Source of the DNA: Kordia sp965283645 | GTDB lineage: Bacteria; Bacteroidota; Bacteroidia; Flavobacteriales; Flavobacteriaceae | NCBI RefSeq assembly: GCF_965283645.1 | Contig: NZ_CBDIPG010000001.1 | Location: forward strand, 4,960,001-5,024,000 | Direction of reading: 5' to 3' | Length of the DNA stretch: 64,000 nt | In this document: piece after piece, positions 23,991 through 34,287 of the stretch | Layout of the letters: each line of letters begins with the position of its first letter | Numbering within the stretch: position 1 is the first letter of the stretch | Made by a program: the position numbers and the translations under genes | Notes under the pieces: model-generated | Database searches by the model: none | The model's input: only the letters and a program-made list of their open reading frames with translations | What the model was told of the DNA's origin: nothing

Positions 23991-26062
23991 GAACGCAATT
24001 GCTGTAATTTCGCTTTCCAAGTATCCAATGCTCTTTTGTGCTTTTCAATATCTTGGTGTACTTTTTTCAACATTGGACTGTTTGACGATGAGTTAGAGAA
24101 AAACTGTAAATTATTTTCTAACTGACGAATTTCAGCCTTAATATCATCAACTTTTCTGCGAATGAAAATTCGTTCCGAATTGATTTTATCCGCATCCAAA
24201 TTATCCAAGCGGTTGCTGTATTTAATCAACTCCGATTCTTGCTTGTCAATATTCAATTTCTTGAACAATCCGTCAATTACTTTGTTGAACTTGTTATCGA
24301 TATTTTTCTTGTTATAAGGAACTCTACCGATCGTTTTCCATTCGGCAATTTTTTCCTTAATCGTTTCAATATCTTGTTTTGTATCACCTGATAATTCAAA
24401 TGCTTCCGTAGCTTCCAAAAAGGCTTCTTTTTTCTCTAAAGCTTCTAATTCGCCTTCGTTAGCTTTGTTTTTCTGTGCATGTAGTTTGTCAAAATAACTA
24501 TTACAAGCATTCTTAAATTGTTTCCAAATCTTATCAGAAATTTTCTTTGGCACATGACCAATTTTCTTCCAATCAGCTTGTACTTTCTTCATTTTTGGAG
24601 TTGTGTTTGCCCAATCGTCACTATCTTTTAACGATTCAGCCAACTCAATTAATGCTAGTTTTTTTGCTAAATTATCTTGTTGTTCTTTCTTTAACGATTT
24701 GTAAAATGTGTTTTTATTTGCGTTAAATTCACGAACAGCTTGCTTAAACTTTGCCCACGTAGCTTCATTCACTTTTAGTGGCACTTTTCCAGCATTGAAA
24801 AACGCTTCACGCAACTTTTCAATCTCTTTAATTTTATTTTGCCATTGATTATGAACATTGTAAGTTCCTGCAGAAATTTCTTTTATTTTTTCAATAATTT
24901 CTTCTTTTACGACCAAATTTTGCTCGTAAACCTTATCTATATTTTTGAAATATTCCTGACGTCTGTCATGAATAAGTTTTGTAGCGGCACTAAATTGATT
25001 CCAAATGTCTTCACGTAATTCTTTTGCAACCGGACCAATATCTTCTTTCCAGATTCGGTGTAAATTTTGCAACTCACGAAACGCATGAATGACATCATCT
25101 TCTTGTGCCAATTCTTCCGCACGGGCTACAATTTTTTGCTTTTCAGCATAATTATGTTTGAAATCTAAATCGCGTAAATCTCTATTTAAATGCAAAAAGT
25201 CATAAAAACGTTCTACATGATGGTGATACGTACGCCAAACATTGTTGTATTGCGTTTTCGGAATTGAACCTGCACTACGCCATTCTTCCTGAATTTGCTT
25301 AAAGTGTTTGTAGGTTGTATTGATGTTTTCTTCAACATTTAACAAACCTTTGAGTTCTTCAATTAAGGACAAACGCTTTTCTAAGTTGGCATTTAAATCT
25401 CTTTCTAAACTCTTATAATAATCCGAACGTTTTGTACGATATGCATTGTACGCAACATTAAACTTTCCTTTTATTGGAAGTGAAAAATTGAAGTCAATAC
25501 TATTTCCGCCTTCTGCTATAAATTCTTCTTTACGTTGCTCTAAAACTTCACTAAATTTTAAATTGAATTCAGTTTTAATACCGTCAACGTGATCTTTAAT
25601 AGCTTGCACTTTTTCGTTCTGAACTAGTTTTTCTAATTCAGTTACAAGTGCTTCCATCGTCATTGTATGATAATCTAACACAGGAATTTCATGACGTTCA
25701 TTCGAACTTTCATCTTCCGCATCTTCCGCAACATTTTCATGCACTTCGTTTACAGCTTCTTGATGTTCTGACATCGTCTGCTCTGAGTCATCTACAACTT
25801 CTTCAACATTTTCATCTGTTTCCAACACAGTTTCTTCTACAGTAGCTTCAACTTCAACAGCTTCTGTAGTATCTTCTTCAATTTCTTCTGAAGCAGTTTC
25901 TTCAACAGTGTTTGCAGTTTCTTCTACAACTTCTTCCGTAGCGTTCACTTCTGTTTCGGCTTCAGCTTCAATTTTAGTTTCAACTTCTTTCGCTGGAGTT
26001 GGTTGTGATTCTAAATTTCCTGCTGCATCTTGCAGTTCATCATTTTTGTCTTCTAACATCAT
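23984..26062 (-). CDS. DUF349 domain-containing protein
   Basis: A 692-residue coiled protein. The N-terminal third is a low-complexity, Glu/Val/Thr-rich acidic region. About seven DUF349 helical repeats follow, recognised by the repeated WKxIGxVP-type motif: EWRSAGSIPKTQYNNVWRTY, DWKKIGHVPKKISDKIWKQF and EWKTIGRVPYNKKNIDNKF. The family is widespread in bacteria and has no firm function. The start at 26062 is the ATG just before MLEDKNDEL; the second ATG (26059) is equally possible. It is a large monocistronic gene. Confidence 0.88.
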   Translation of the reverse strand: MMLEDKNDELQDAAGNLESQPTPAKEVETKIEAEAETEVNATEEVVEETANTVEETASEEIEEDTTEAVEVEATVEETVLETDENVEEVVDDSEQTMSEHQEAVNEVHENVAEDAEDESSNERHEIPVLDYHTMTMEALVTELEKLVQNEKVQAIKDHVDGIKTEFNLKFSEVLEQRKEEFIAEGGNSIDFNFSLPIKGKFNVAYNAYRTKRSDYYKSLERDLNANLEKRLSLIEELKGLLNVEENINTTYKHFKQIQEEWRSAGSIPKTQYNNVWRTYHHHVERFYDFLHLNRDLRDLDFKHNYAEKQKIVARAEELAQEDDVIHAFRELQNLHRIWKEDIGPVAKELREDIWNQFSAATKLIHDRRQEYFKNIDKVYEQNLVVKEEIIEKIKEISAGTYNVHNQWQNKIKEIEKLREAFFNAGKVPLKVNEATWAKFKQAVREFNANKNTFYKSLKKEQQDNLAKKLALIELAESLKDSDDWANTTPKMKKVQADWKKIGHVPKKISDKIWKQFKNACNSYFDKLHAQKNKANEGELEALEKKEAFLEATEAFELSGDTKQDIETIKEKIAEWKTIGRVPYNKKNIDNKFNKVIDGLFKKLNIDKQESELIKYSNRLDNLDADKINSERIFIRRKVDDIKAEIRQLENNLQFFSNSSSNSPMLKKVHQDIEKHKRALDTWKAKLQQLRSL

Positions 26063-26182
26063 AAAAATGTTTGGGTTCGTTCTTTTTCTAGCTTTAAAGT
26101 CCGAATATACTAACAAGAAATAAAAGAACAAAGTTTTACAGATGAGAAACTGTATTAAATAGACTAAAAAAGAGGTGTTTTT

Positions 26183-26944
26183 TTAAGAATTCCAGATTTT
26201 CCAAGCTTTTTCTGCTTGAAACTCTAACATTTTATAGCCATTTGCAATTTGTGCACCTTGCAATCGACCGAGTTTTAAAAAGGTAGTTTCTGACGGATTG
26301 TAGATTAAATCGAACAATAAAAAATCTTTAGACACATATTTATAGGGAATATCTGGACATTCTTCAATTTTCGGAAATGTTCCTAAAGGTGTGCAATTCA
26401 CGATAATTGGATGCGATTTCATGAGCTTTTCGCTCAAATCTTGATACGAAATTGTGTGCTCATTTTTGGGTTTTCTGGAAACGAATTTATAATCAATATC
26501 CAATTCTTCAAAAGTGAAAGCAATGGCTTTTGATGCGCCACCAGTTCCAAGAATTAGTGCTTTTTTGTGATGTTTTTTTAGATAGGGTTTAATTGCTTTT
26601 TTAAAACCATAAAAATCTGTATTGTAGCCTTTTAAAGTTCCGTCTTTTTTGATTTTAATCGTGTTAACAGCGCCTATTTTTTTTGCTTTTCTGTGTAAAT
26701 CGTCTAAGAAAGGAATCACGGCTTCTTTGTAGGGAATCGTTACGTTTATACCTTTTAAATTTGGATATTTTTTGATGATGTCCGGAAAGTCTTCAATCGA
26801 AGGAATATCAAAGTTTGTATAGTGATGATCTTGAAGCTTTAAAGCTTTAAATTTATCTTTAAAATAACCTCTAGAAAACGAATATGCAATGTGTTTTCCG
26901 AGCAATCCGAAAAGTGAATTATAGGTTTCGAGTTCTTTTTCCAT
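26183..26944 (-). CDS. aroE: Shikimate dehydrogenase
   Basis: A 253-residue NADPH enzyme that reduces 3-dehydroshikimate to shikimate in aromatic amino acid synthesis. The substrate domain has GLLGKHIAYSFSRGYF and GINVTIPYKEAVIPFLDD (catalytic Lys in YKE), with Asp in KGYNTDFYGF. The Rossmann NADP motif is ALILGTGGASKAIAF. Its start overlaps the end of the upstream DUF368 gene by 26 bp, so translation is coupled. Confidence 0.94.
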   Translation of the reverse strand: MEKELETYNSLFGLLGKHIAYSFSRGYFKDKFKALKLQDHHYTNFDIPSIEDFPDIIKKYPNLKGINVTIPYKEAVIPFLDDLHRKAKKIGAVNTIKIKKDGTLKGYNTDFYGFKKAIKPYLKKHHKKALILGTGGASKAIAFTFEELDIDYKFVSRKPKNEHTISYQDLSEKLMKSHPIIVNCTPLGTFPKIEECPDIPYKYVSKDFLLFDLIYNPSETTFLKLGRLQGAQIANGYKMLEFQAEKAWKIWNS

Positions 26945-27935
26945 ACCAATCTAAAGCTAATACTATTGAAATTCCAATCAGAATAAAGAAAATAGCTGTC
27001 CACGTTTCGCTGTTGGCAAAATCAGGAATTAAACGTCTATAATTCTGAATGATTTGTTTGTTATTTGAATCGAGTAAAAATATGCCAGCTTCATCTGTTT
27101 TATAAATGGTTTCTTTCCAAGGCCAAACAACGCCAAGTGAACCTGAAATAAATCCGATAATGATTGCAGTTGTACTATTTTTATAGTGTTTTAAAACATA
27201 GTTTAGTAGGTGGGAAAGTGTGACCAATCCGACAGTGGAACCTGCTGTAAATACGGCTAAAATTTTTAAATCACGAATGCGTTCAGGGTTGCTCGCAAAA
27301 GTGAAATCGCCTCGTAGCATATCTGCAATTGTATCATACAAAGCATTTACAGAATCAACCAAAAGCAACACGTAATTTCCAAGAAGAATTAAAATAAACG
27401 AACCTGAAAGTCCGGGTAATGTCATGCCTGAAACACTTATAATTCCACAAAGAAAAACAAAAGCTAAATGATCATTTTCTTTGGCAGGATTCATCAAGCT
27501 AATCGCGATTCCAATTGCAATTCCAATCAATAAACTCAGTATTGTAGCACGATTCCAGTGTTTGAAATCTTTTCCAATGTAATAAATAGAGCCGAGAATC
27601 ATTCCAAAAAAAGCCGCCCACACATAGAGTTCGAAATGCTGAATGAAATAATCGAGAATTTTGGAAACACTAAAATAACTAATTAGCATTCCTAGAATGA
27701 GTAATCCTAAAAATTTCCCGTTAATGTATTGATAGAAACTTCTAAAACGTCCGTTAAAAAGTAGTTTGAATGCTTTTCCGTTGATACGTTGTAACGAATA
27801 GATAAATTCTTCGTAAAAACCTGCAACAAATGCTACAACGCCACCAGAAACACCCGGAACTTTGTTTGCCGCGCCCATTGCTAACCCTTTAATCATAAGA
27901 AAGATTTTATCTTTTAGCGTTCGAGTGCTTTGCAT
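26919..27935 (-). CDS. DUF368 membrane protein (undecaprenyl-phosphate translocase family), copy 1
   Basis: A 338-residue polytopic membrane protein. The family signature MGAANKVPGVSGGVVAFVAG is near the N-terminus, and the second repeat half has ISVSGMTLPGLSGSFILILL. DUF368 proteins have been reported as PopT-type flippases that return undecaprenyl phosphate to the inner leaflet. The protein is about 25 residues longer than its neighbour, and the insert lies before the C-terminal helix. It is sandwiched between aroE (overlapping) and copy 2 (19 bp upstream). Confidence 0.9.
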   Translation of the reverse strand: MQSTRTLKDKIFLMIKGLAMGAANKVPGVSGGVVAFVAGFYEEFIYSLQRINGKAFKLLFNGRFRSFYQYINGKFLGLLILGMLISYFSVSKILDYFIQHFELYVWAAFFGMILGSIYYIGKDFKHWNRATILSLLIGIAIGIAISLMNPAKENDHLAFVFLCGIISVSGMTLPGLSGSFILILLGNYVLLLVDSVNALYDTIADMLRGDFTFASNPERIRDLKILAVFTAGSTVGLVTLSHLLNYVLKHYKNSTTAIIIGFISGSLGVVWPWKETIYKTDEAGIFLLDSNNKQIIQNYRRLIPDFANSETWTAIFFILIGISIVLALDWYGKRTRNL

Positions 27936-27954
27936 GTGTTTTAGCGATTGAGCA

Positions 27955-28896
27955 TTAGTTAGACTGTTTTTTGTTCGCGAATTTTTCCATTATAAAAATA
28001 GTCAGAAATCCGACAACCATCAACACAATTGCAAAAAGAAGTTGAGAATCTAAATTATTTGTAGTTTCAAATGTATTTGGTAAGATACTTTTTCCATATA
28101 CATTTACGGTATCTCCGTGCGAATCTACACGTGTTCCCGTAATGATTTTCCAAGGCCATATTTTGTTTAATGAACCTAAGATGAATCCTGATAAAACTGC
28201 CAATGTTATGTTGTTGTAATTACTAAACAACCATTTTAATATTTTCGAAAATGATAACAATCCGACAATTGCTCCAACGGCAAAAATGGCAATTGTTTTG
28301 AAATCTTTATCGTTTATAGCGCCCAAAACAGTTTCATACGCACCTAAAAGTACCAAGATGAACGCTCCAGATATTCCTGGAAGAATCATTGCGCAAATTG
28401 CCAATGCGCCAGCTATGAATATAAACCATGACGAACTCATATTTTGATCGCCACTTGGTAATGTTGTAATGTAATAGGCTACTATCGCGCCAAGCGTAAA
28501 ACCAAGAATCGTTTTCCAGTTCCACTCTTTTATTTGTTTTCCGATGAATAGAATACTTGCAATAACCAATCCGAAGAAAAACGCCCATAGTAATACAGGT
28601 TCATTGTTTAGTAATGATTTGATGAGTTTTGCTAAGGATAGAATACTGATTGCAATTCCAATAAGTAACGCGAACAAGAAGTTTCCGTTGAGTTGTTTCC
28701 ATGCGGCTTTTATACCATCGTTTTTCAACGTTTTTAGCAAGTCTAAATTTACATTATTGATGGACGTAATGAGTTCTTCATATATTCCAGATATAAAGGC
28801 AATCGTTCCGCCAGAAACACCTGGAACTACATCTGCCGCGCCCATTGCGAGTCCTTTTAGCGTGATTATTACGTAATCGAATAGACTTCTATTCAT
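27955..28896 (-). CDS. DUF368 membrane protein (undecaprenyl-phosphate translocase family), copy 2
   Basis: A 313-residue paralogue of the 26919 gene. It carries MGAADVVPGVSGGTIAFISG at the N-terminus and ICAMILPGISGAFILVLLGA in the second half. The two copies are only moderately similar, so the duplication is not recent and the two may have different partners or conditions of use. It is the first gene of the three-gene minus-strand operon with copy 1 and aroE. Confidence 0.9.
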   Translation of the reverse strand: MNRSLFDYVIITLKGLAMGAADVVPGVSGGTIAFISGIYEELITSINNVNLDLLKTLKNDGIKAAWKQLNGNFLFALLIGIAISILSLAKLIKSLLNNEPVLLWAFFFGLVIASILFIGKQIKEWNWKTILGFTLGAIVAYYITTLPSGDQNMSSSWFIFIAGALAICAMILPGISGAFILVLLGAYETVLGAINDKDFKTIAIFAVGAIVGLLSFSKILKWLFSNYNNITLAVLSGFILGSLNKIWPWKIITGTRVDSHGDTVNVYGKSILPNTFETTNNLDSQLLFAIVLMVVGFLTIFIMEKFANKKQSN

Positions 28897-28992
28897 GTGT
28901 TGTTGTGTATTGTGAGTTTTACTTCATTCAAAACTGTAGCAATAATTTAAGGTTATTTCTAAGAATGAATGTACACGCAAAAGTATGGAATT

Positions 28993-30393
28993 TTATGTGG
29001 ACGATTTTTTAAATTGTGAAATAATATTTTTTACAGAAACACGCATAAATACATTTGGAAATAGTTCTTGAAATAGTAAATGTTTTTTGAAATTGTTTCG
29101 CAATGCATTTTTTAGATGAAATGTTCCTTTGTTTTGTTCGCCAAGAGTGAAATAAACACCTGCCAATCTGTATTCTATTCGTGCATGATCTGGATAAAAT
29201 TCCAATGCTTGTAATAGAACATGAGTTGTGTTTTCGTATTCACCTAAAAGCTTTAATATATCTGCCCAAGCAATCCAAGTTGAAAGCTCATAATTACCAA
29301 GTTCAACCGTTTTTTGATACGCAATGTCTGCTTCTTCATAAAGTTGTAATGCTCTATGAATTTCCGCAGAACGTTTCCAGTATGAAACATTTTCTGTATC
29401 AATATTGATCGCTTTGTTGATGTAATACAACGCTTTTTGAAAGTTTTCTTGCTTTACATAAAAATCTGTAATGGCTGTCCAGCCTTTGTCTAGTAAAGGA
29501 TCTTCATGAACCGTTTTGTAATAGAATTTTACTGCTAAATCATTTTTACCCAGTTTTTCGTAGCATTTTCCCATACGCAAATATGCAAACGAAGTCGGAT
29601 CGTCCAATTCGAGTGTTATTTGATAGTTGTGAATTGCTTCTTTGTATTCGCCAAGTTTTTCGAGTACTTTTCCTTTTTCAAGATATGCACCAATGAAACG
29701 ATCGTCTGCAATAATTGCAAAATCAAAAGCGGCTAACGCTTCTACGAACATTTTTTTGATGAAGTATTGTTTTCCCAATTGATGCCACGCAACTTCCGAA
29801 TATGGATTTTTGTCGATGTATTCGTTTAAATAGTTGATTGCACCATCAATATCTTCCAGAAATTCAAAACAATAAATGGTATTGTATAAAGAAGAATAGT
29901 CGTCAATATCAATTTCAATACACTTCATAAAGTGTTTTTTGGCTTCTTTGAAATCGTCTATAAATAGATATTCCATACCAATTAACGAGTTTACATCTGC
30001 TAAATCAGTACTGTATTCTAATGACATTTTCAACAATTCAATAGCTTTGTAATGCTGATCTCTTTTAGAAAGAATATTTGCTTTTTGGATATAAACTTCT
30101 GCGTTTGTAGTTTCTAATATGTACAAAGCGTCCAGCAACTTTTCGGCTTCGTCAAGTTTATTTTCGAATACCATCAGTTCGATTTCCATGAGTTTTAAAC
30201 TCACAGAACTCGGATGTTGTTCTAGTCCTATTTTGATGGCTTTTTTTGCCAAACCTACTTTTCCAGAATCAAGATAGTGATGAATGATATCTTCAAATTC
30301 AGCAGAATCGAAAAAGAAAACATTATTGGTTTTCAACATCGATTCAAATCTCGATAAAGCAAAGTTTTGATCTTCATTAGAGCTAAATAGCAT
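28993..30393 (-). CDS. Tetratricopeptide repeat protein
   Basis: A 466-residue soluble protein made almost entirely of TPR helices (about ten to eleven repeats). Examples are AYLEKGKVLEKLGEYKEAIH, YLRMGKCYEKLGKNDLAVKF and WHQLGKQYFIKKMFVEALAA. The ATG at 30391-30393 is preferred over the TTG just upstream. It is probably a protein-interaction scaffold; flavobacterial homologues lie near the DUF368/aroE genes, as here. No signal peptide. Confidence 0.88.
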   Translation of the reverse strand: MLFSSNEDQNFALSRFESMLKTNNVFFFDSAEFEDIIHHYLDSGKVGLAKKAIKIGLEQHPSSVSLKLMEIELMVFENKLDEAEKLLDALYILETTNAEVYIQKANILSKRDQHYKAIELLKMSLEYSTDLADVNSLIGMEYLFIDDFKEAKKHFMKCIEIDIDDYSSLYNTIYCFEFLEDIDGAINYLNEYIDKNPYSEVAWHQLGKQYFIKKMFVEALAAFDFAIIADDRFIGAYLEKGKVLEKLGEYKEAIHNYQITLELDDPTSFAYLRMGKCYEKLGKNDLAVKFYYKTVHEDPLLDKGWTAITDFYVKQENFQKALYYINKAINIDTENVSYWKRSAEIHRALQLYEEADIAYQKTVELGNYELSTWIAWADILKLLGEYENTTHVLLQALEFYPDHARIEYRLAGVYFTLGEQNKGTFHLKNALRNNFKKHLLFQELFPNVFMRVSVKNIISQFKKSST

Positions 30394-30590
30394 AGGCAAT
30401 ACGCGTTTTTAGTTTTCTATTACATTAAATGTAGTCGAACATTCTGTTGTTTTGAAACGAATTTATTTTTGTTTTCAACAAAATAATCAACAATAATTAT
30501 AGTTGTAAATTTGACAACTATTTGATTTTTAGCGGGTTGTTTTTTAGCGAGGTTGGCAGTGTTAGTATTTATAACGAATACGGGACTTAT

Positions 30591-31772
30591 TTAGTCTTCA
30601 ATTGTGTTTAAAACTTTCATAATTATAGCGCAACCTTGCCTTATTTCTGCTGATGAAATCGTTAATGGCGGCGTAATTCGAACCGCTTTTGGTTCAAAAA
30701 GGAGCCAAAATAGAATTAAACCTTCTTCTTGACAACCTAGTATTATACGATTTGCAATGGCTGAGTTTTTCATAATTAGCGAAAGCATTAAGCCTTTTCC
30801 GCGAATTTCGTCAATGTATTTGTGATGTAATAATGATCTAAATAGTTTTTCTTTTTCTAAGGTTTTCGGCATTAAATCACTTTCCGTAATTTCTCGTAAT
30901 GTTGCCAAACAAGCTGCGGCAATTACAGGATGACCACCAAATGTTGTAATGTGTCCAAGTTTTGGTTGATCTTGTAAAGAATCCATTAGTTCTGCTGAAG
31001 CTGTAAATGCGCCAACAGGCATTCCGCCGCCCATTCCTTTTCCCATGACAACAATATCCGGAACACTATTATAGTTTTGAAAACCAAATAGTTTTCCTGT
31101 ACGCCCAAATCCAGGTTGAATTTCATCTAGTATTAGTAATGCACCAACTTCTTCGCAACGTTGTTTTACTTTTTTTAAATAGTCGTTTTTAGGTTCGATA
31201 AATCCTGCGCCACCTTGAATCGTTTCTAAAATGACACCAGCCGTTTTTGTGGTAATTTTTGCTAAATCGGCTTCATTATTGAATTCAATAAAATTGATAG
31301 CTGGTAATAAAGGTCTGAAAGCACTTTTGCGTTCTTCAAAACCCATAATGCTCATTGCGCCTTGTGTATTTCCGTGATATGCGTGCTTTGCGGCAATTAA
31401 TTCAGAACGACCAGTTACGCGTTTGGCAAGTTTCATAGCACCTTCAATGGCTTCTGTTCCTGAATTTGTGAGATATGTTTTTTCTAACGGATTTGGCAAT
31501 TGCGAAGCTAATAGTTTTGTGAATTCTACAGCAGTTTTTTGCACATATTCACCATATACCATTACATGCAAATACTTGTCTAATTGTGCTTTTATTGCAT
31601 TGACAACTCTTGGGTGTTTGTGGCCTAAACTACACGCAGAAACGCCTGCAACAAAATCTAAATAGGCTTTGTTGTTGGTATCGTAAATATAACTTCCGTC
31701 TGCATGTGATATTTCCATGGCTAACGGATGCGGCGTTGTTTGTGCTTGGTATGTGAAAAAATCTTCTTTCAT
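30591..31772 (-). CDS. Class III PLP-dependent aminotransferase (aspartate aminotransferase family)
   Basis: A 393-residue PLP enzyme. The cofactor site is clear: D216 in LLILDEIQPGFGRTG, and the Schiff-base Lys K245 in VVMGKGMGGGMPVGA. YLTNSGTEAIEGAMKLAKR is the PLP phosphate motif. Members include acetylornithine and other omega-amino acid transaminases (ArgD-like). No arginine genes lie near, and the role here may instead be in beta-alanine or lysine-type metabolism. It is monocistronic. Confidence 0.9.
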   Translation of the reverse strand: MKEDFFTYQAQTTPHPLAMEISHADGSYIYDTNNKAYLDFVAGVSACSLGHKHPRVVNAIKAQLDKYLHVMVYGEYVQKTAVEFTKLLASQLPNPLEKTYLTNSGTEAIEGAMKLAKRVTGRSELIAAKHAYHGNTQGAMSIMGFEERKSAFRPLLPAINFIEFNNEADLAKITTKTAGVILETIQGGAGFIEPKNDYLKKVKQRCEEVGALLILDEIQPGFGRTGKLFGFQNYNSVPDIVVMGKGMGGGMPVGAFTASAELMDSLQDQPKLGHITTFGGHPVIAAACLATLREITESDLMPKTLEKEKLFRSLLHHKYIDEIRGKGLMLSLIMKNSAIANRIILGCQEEGLILFWLLFEPKAVRITPPLTISSAEIRQGCAIIMKVLNTIED

Positions 31773-31825
31773 GTAAAAATCTCCTTCAAAAAATATGTGT
31801 GCAAAGATACGAAGTTATATGCTTA

Positions 31826-31866
31826 GAAATTGAAAAATTAAATGATTGAAAGGTTGAATGTTTACG
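31826..31866. repeat. Weak 7-bp-period tract
   Basis: Heptads AGAAATT GAAAAAT TAAATGA TTGAAAG GTTGAAT. Short, and may be chance. It is the only structure seen in the first part of the gene-free stretch 31773-32285, apart from a hairpin at 32101. Confidence 0.3.
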
Positions 31867-32100
31867 GTTTTGGAAAGTGAATTGGAACGACTAATTTTTT
31901 GGTTTCTTTAAAACGCTAAAAACAATCTTTTTATAATTTGAAAAGAAATTAGTAAAAAATAATAATTCTGTAAGAGAATCTTAAAATTCTGTAAAACACG
32001 ATAATGAGTTTTGTTGCATCTTTGTAATGTAATAAAAAATAAAAAATTACATAATAATAATAATAAGTTAAGAAATATAAAGTTTTGGTTGGTTGGTTAC

Positions 32101-32139
32101 AAAAGAGGATAACATCTACAAAGGTTATCCTCTTTTTTT
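32101..32139. terminator. Strong hairpin in a gene-free stretch; candidate small RNA end
   Basis: A perfect 13-bp stem (32101-32113 with 32124-32136) is followed by seven T on the plus strand. There is no plus-strand gene upstream (the nearest gene starts on the minus strand at 31772). Either it terminates OstA transcription on the minus strand, 147 bp after that stop, or it ends a short plus-strand transcript. The upstream sequence GTTTTGTTGCATCTTTG resembles a promoter, but this is weak. Confidence 0.6.
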
Positions 32140-32285
32140 ATACGATTAGTTTTGATTCAGAAGATTCATGAATTCAATGTTTTAAGTTTTTGGAAAGTTA
32201 ACTTTTGATATTGAATGCCCAATTTTAAATAAAAAGTTGTTTATGTATGATTTAGATTTCAGTACAGCTCATATAAAATCTAAAT

Positions 32286-34010
32286 TTACTGCTCTTTTAC
32301 TGTAGCTTTCGATTTCGGTTGTGCAACCAATTTTTTCTTTTTCTCGAAGACTTTTTTCTTTTTTGGAGGAATTGCTTTTGCCTTCGTAACTGTTTTGTCT
32401 TTTTCTTCGTCAGGATTTTGTTCTTCTTCCAACGGATCCATAGCGTTATTTACACCACGAATTACGGGCAAGATAATGTTGTTGTCATCTTCATCAAAAA
32501 TATCATCTTTGGAATACATGCGCTCGTCGCCACGCCAAATGAAACCACGTAGTTTGCGGGCATTTTTTGGTAAATCTTTATCAGGATAAATGATACCATC
32601 AGGTCGTGTAAAGAAGGTGATATCTTCAATTTGATTTTCGTTCAAAGTTAAGTTGATTGCGCTACAAATTGTTTTGTCAATTCCGATAAATTCATTTTTA
32701 TCATTGTACATGAAATAAACAACTTCTGTATTTTTAACCACATCTACTTCATATAACTTGTTATCTTCAAATTTCCCATATAAGTTTTTTCCTTTTACCT
32801 GATTGTAGCCTTCGCCAAGCGTATCTTTTTGAACAATAAAAGCATTGTTTATTACTTTTAATGAATCTAGTTTTTCCGTTTTTACATTCGAAATTAAAAA
32901 GATTGTATCGCCAGTCATTTGACTGTCACCATTCCATAGAATTGGATTTCGCACCATTTTTGTAATTCCAGATTTGTTGTCTGCAAACAATGAATCGCAT
33001 TTTCCGCTCATGTCTGTTTTGAAAAATTTCACATTTCTGTAAGCTCTGATTACTCTGTTTTCGGCTGGACCAGTAACTAACAATCGATCTCCGTGAATGT
33101 ACATAGAATCTTCTTCCACCAAACTAATAGCAACCGCACGTTTGGTAATAAAAGCAGAATCTTTTGCTTTGTAAACTTCCCCATAATGACCTTTTAGAAT
33201 CATGTTATTTATGGTATCCGTAATTTTTATATTGTTGGTGGCTGACGCAAATTCAGTACTTTTTTCAAAGTACAAACTATCACCATTTATGATTCGGTTG
33301 TCGTAATCAATCCGTGATTCTTTTATAAAGTATCCTTTTTCCGTAATTGTATTGTAAAATCCGCGCTTGCAAAATATAGTATATTCTTCACCTTTTATAG
33401 TAGACGGGCCATACATGTACGCGTGTTTTGAATCTGTGTAATAATCTAATTGTGTAGAGTTTACGGTATATTCTGGATTTGTAATTTTTACATCTTTTAA
33501 AAACTGATACTTGTTTTTTTCCATAAAATAGCGACCTTCAATACTTGTAAGCGTTGTGGCGCTATCTTTTACAACTCCTTTTGTGGTAAAATAGGCTTCT
33601 TGCAAGTTTCGATCAAAATACAAAGTATCGGTCGTAAGTTCCATGTCTGTATTTTGCAAGCGTACATTTCGTTTTGAAACGGCTAATTTTGTATCGCCAT
33701 CATATTCAATGTATTCACTAGACATTTCAACAGAATCGCCTTGTTGAATAAATACATTTCCGTAGGCTTTTACCCAATTTCTATCTTGAAAAAGTACAGC
33801 TCTATCACACCATAAATCCATTCCTTCATGCTCAAATCGGACTTGACCAGTTTCGGTTTTAGAAAAGACTTTTGCTCCAGGATATTTATTTTCATCCACC
33901 TTTAAATCACCACCATATATGATTTTGATGACAGTTTCTCCTTTTTTGGATGTTGGATTTTGTCCAAATGCTATCTGTACTAAGAAAAATAAGATGAATA
34001 TTTTTTTCAT
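32286..34010 (-). CDS. OstA-like protein (LptA/LptD-type beta-jellyroll)
   Basis: A 574-residue secreted protein with the signal peptide MKKIFILFFLVQIAFGQ. The body is the OstA/LptA-like beta-jellyroll typical of LPS transport proteins: MDLWCDRAVLFQDRNWVKAY, GNVFIQQGDSVEMSSEYIEY and MELTTDTLYFDRNLQEAYF. A Lys/Pro-rich tail (about residues 530-574) ends the protein. It probably bridges LPS between inner and outer membrane, as the Bacteroidota counterpart of LptA. It is monocistronic and near-adjacent to a hairpin. Confidence 0.85.
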   Translation of the reverse strand: MKKIFILFFLVQIAFGQNPTSKKGETVIKIIYGGDLKVDENKYPGAKVFSKTETGQVRFEHEGMDLWCDRAVLFQDRNWVKAYGNVFIQQGDSVEMSSEYIEYDGDTKLAVSKRNVRLQNTDMELTTDTLYFDRNLQEAYFTTKGVVKDSATTLTSIEGRYFMEKNKYQFLKDVKITNPEYTVNSTQLDYYTDSKHAYMYGPSTIKGEEYTIFCKRGFYNTITEKGYFIKESRIDYDNRIINGDSLYFEKSTEFASATNNIKITDTINNMILKGHYGEVYKAKDSAFITKRAVAISLVEEDSMYIHGDRLLVTGPAENRVIRAYRNVKFFKTDMSGKCDSLFADNKSGITKMVRNPILWNGDSQMTGDTIFLISNVKTEKLDSLKVINNAFIVQKDTLGEGYNQVKGKNLYGKFEDNKLYEVDVVKNTEVVYFMYNDKNEFIGIDKTICSAINLTLNENQIEDITFFTRPDGIIYPDKDLPKNARKLRGFIWRGDERMYSKDDIFDEDDNNIILPVIRGVNNAMDPLEEEQNPDEEKDKTVTKAKAIPPKKKKVFEKKKKLVAQPKSKATVKEQ

Positions 34011-34287
34011 AAAAGCGCTACTCTAGTAATGATATTAATCGTATCTTTTTAACTTCGTACGATTAAAAATTCGATCAAAAATAATCTTTTTTGTAAGGAA
34101 TGCTTAAAAATTATGAATTTTTAACTTCGAACGTTTTAGAACTACTTATTATAGAATAAAATAGACATTATGAAATGTAAATAGTAGTCTTAAACTCACA
34201 ATTTAATGTTAAAAGTTTAATATTTAAAAATTATGTGTGTAACATTAACTGTAATTTTAAATACACGAGATAATTAAAACCACAATC

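Noticed and set aside
24000..26062. Recent internal duplication in the DUF349 gene
   Set aside because: The WKxIGxVP repeats are the normal family repeats and too diverged to be a recent duplication.
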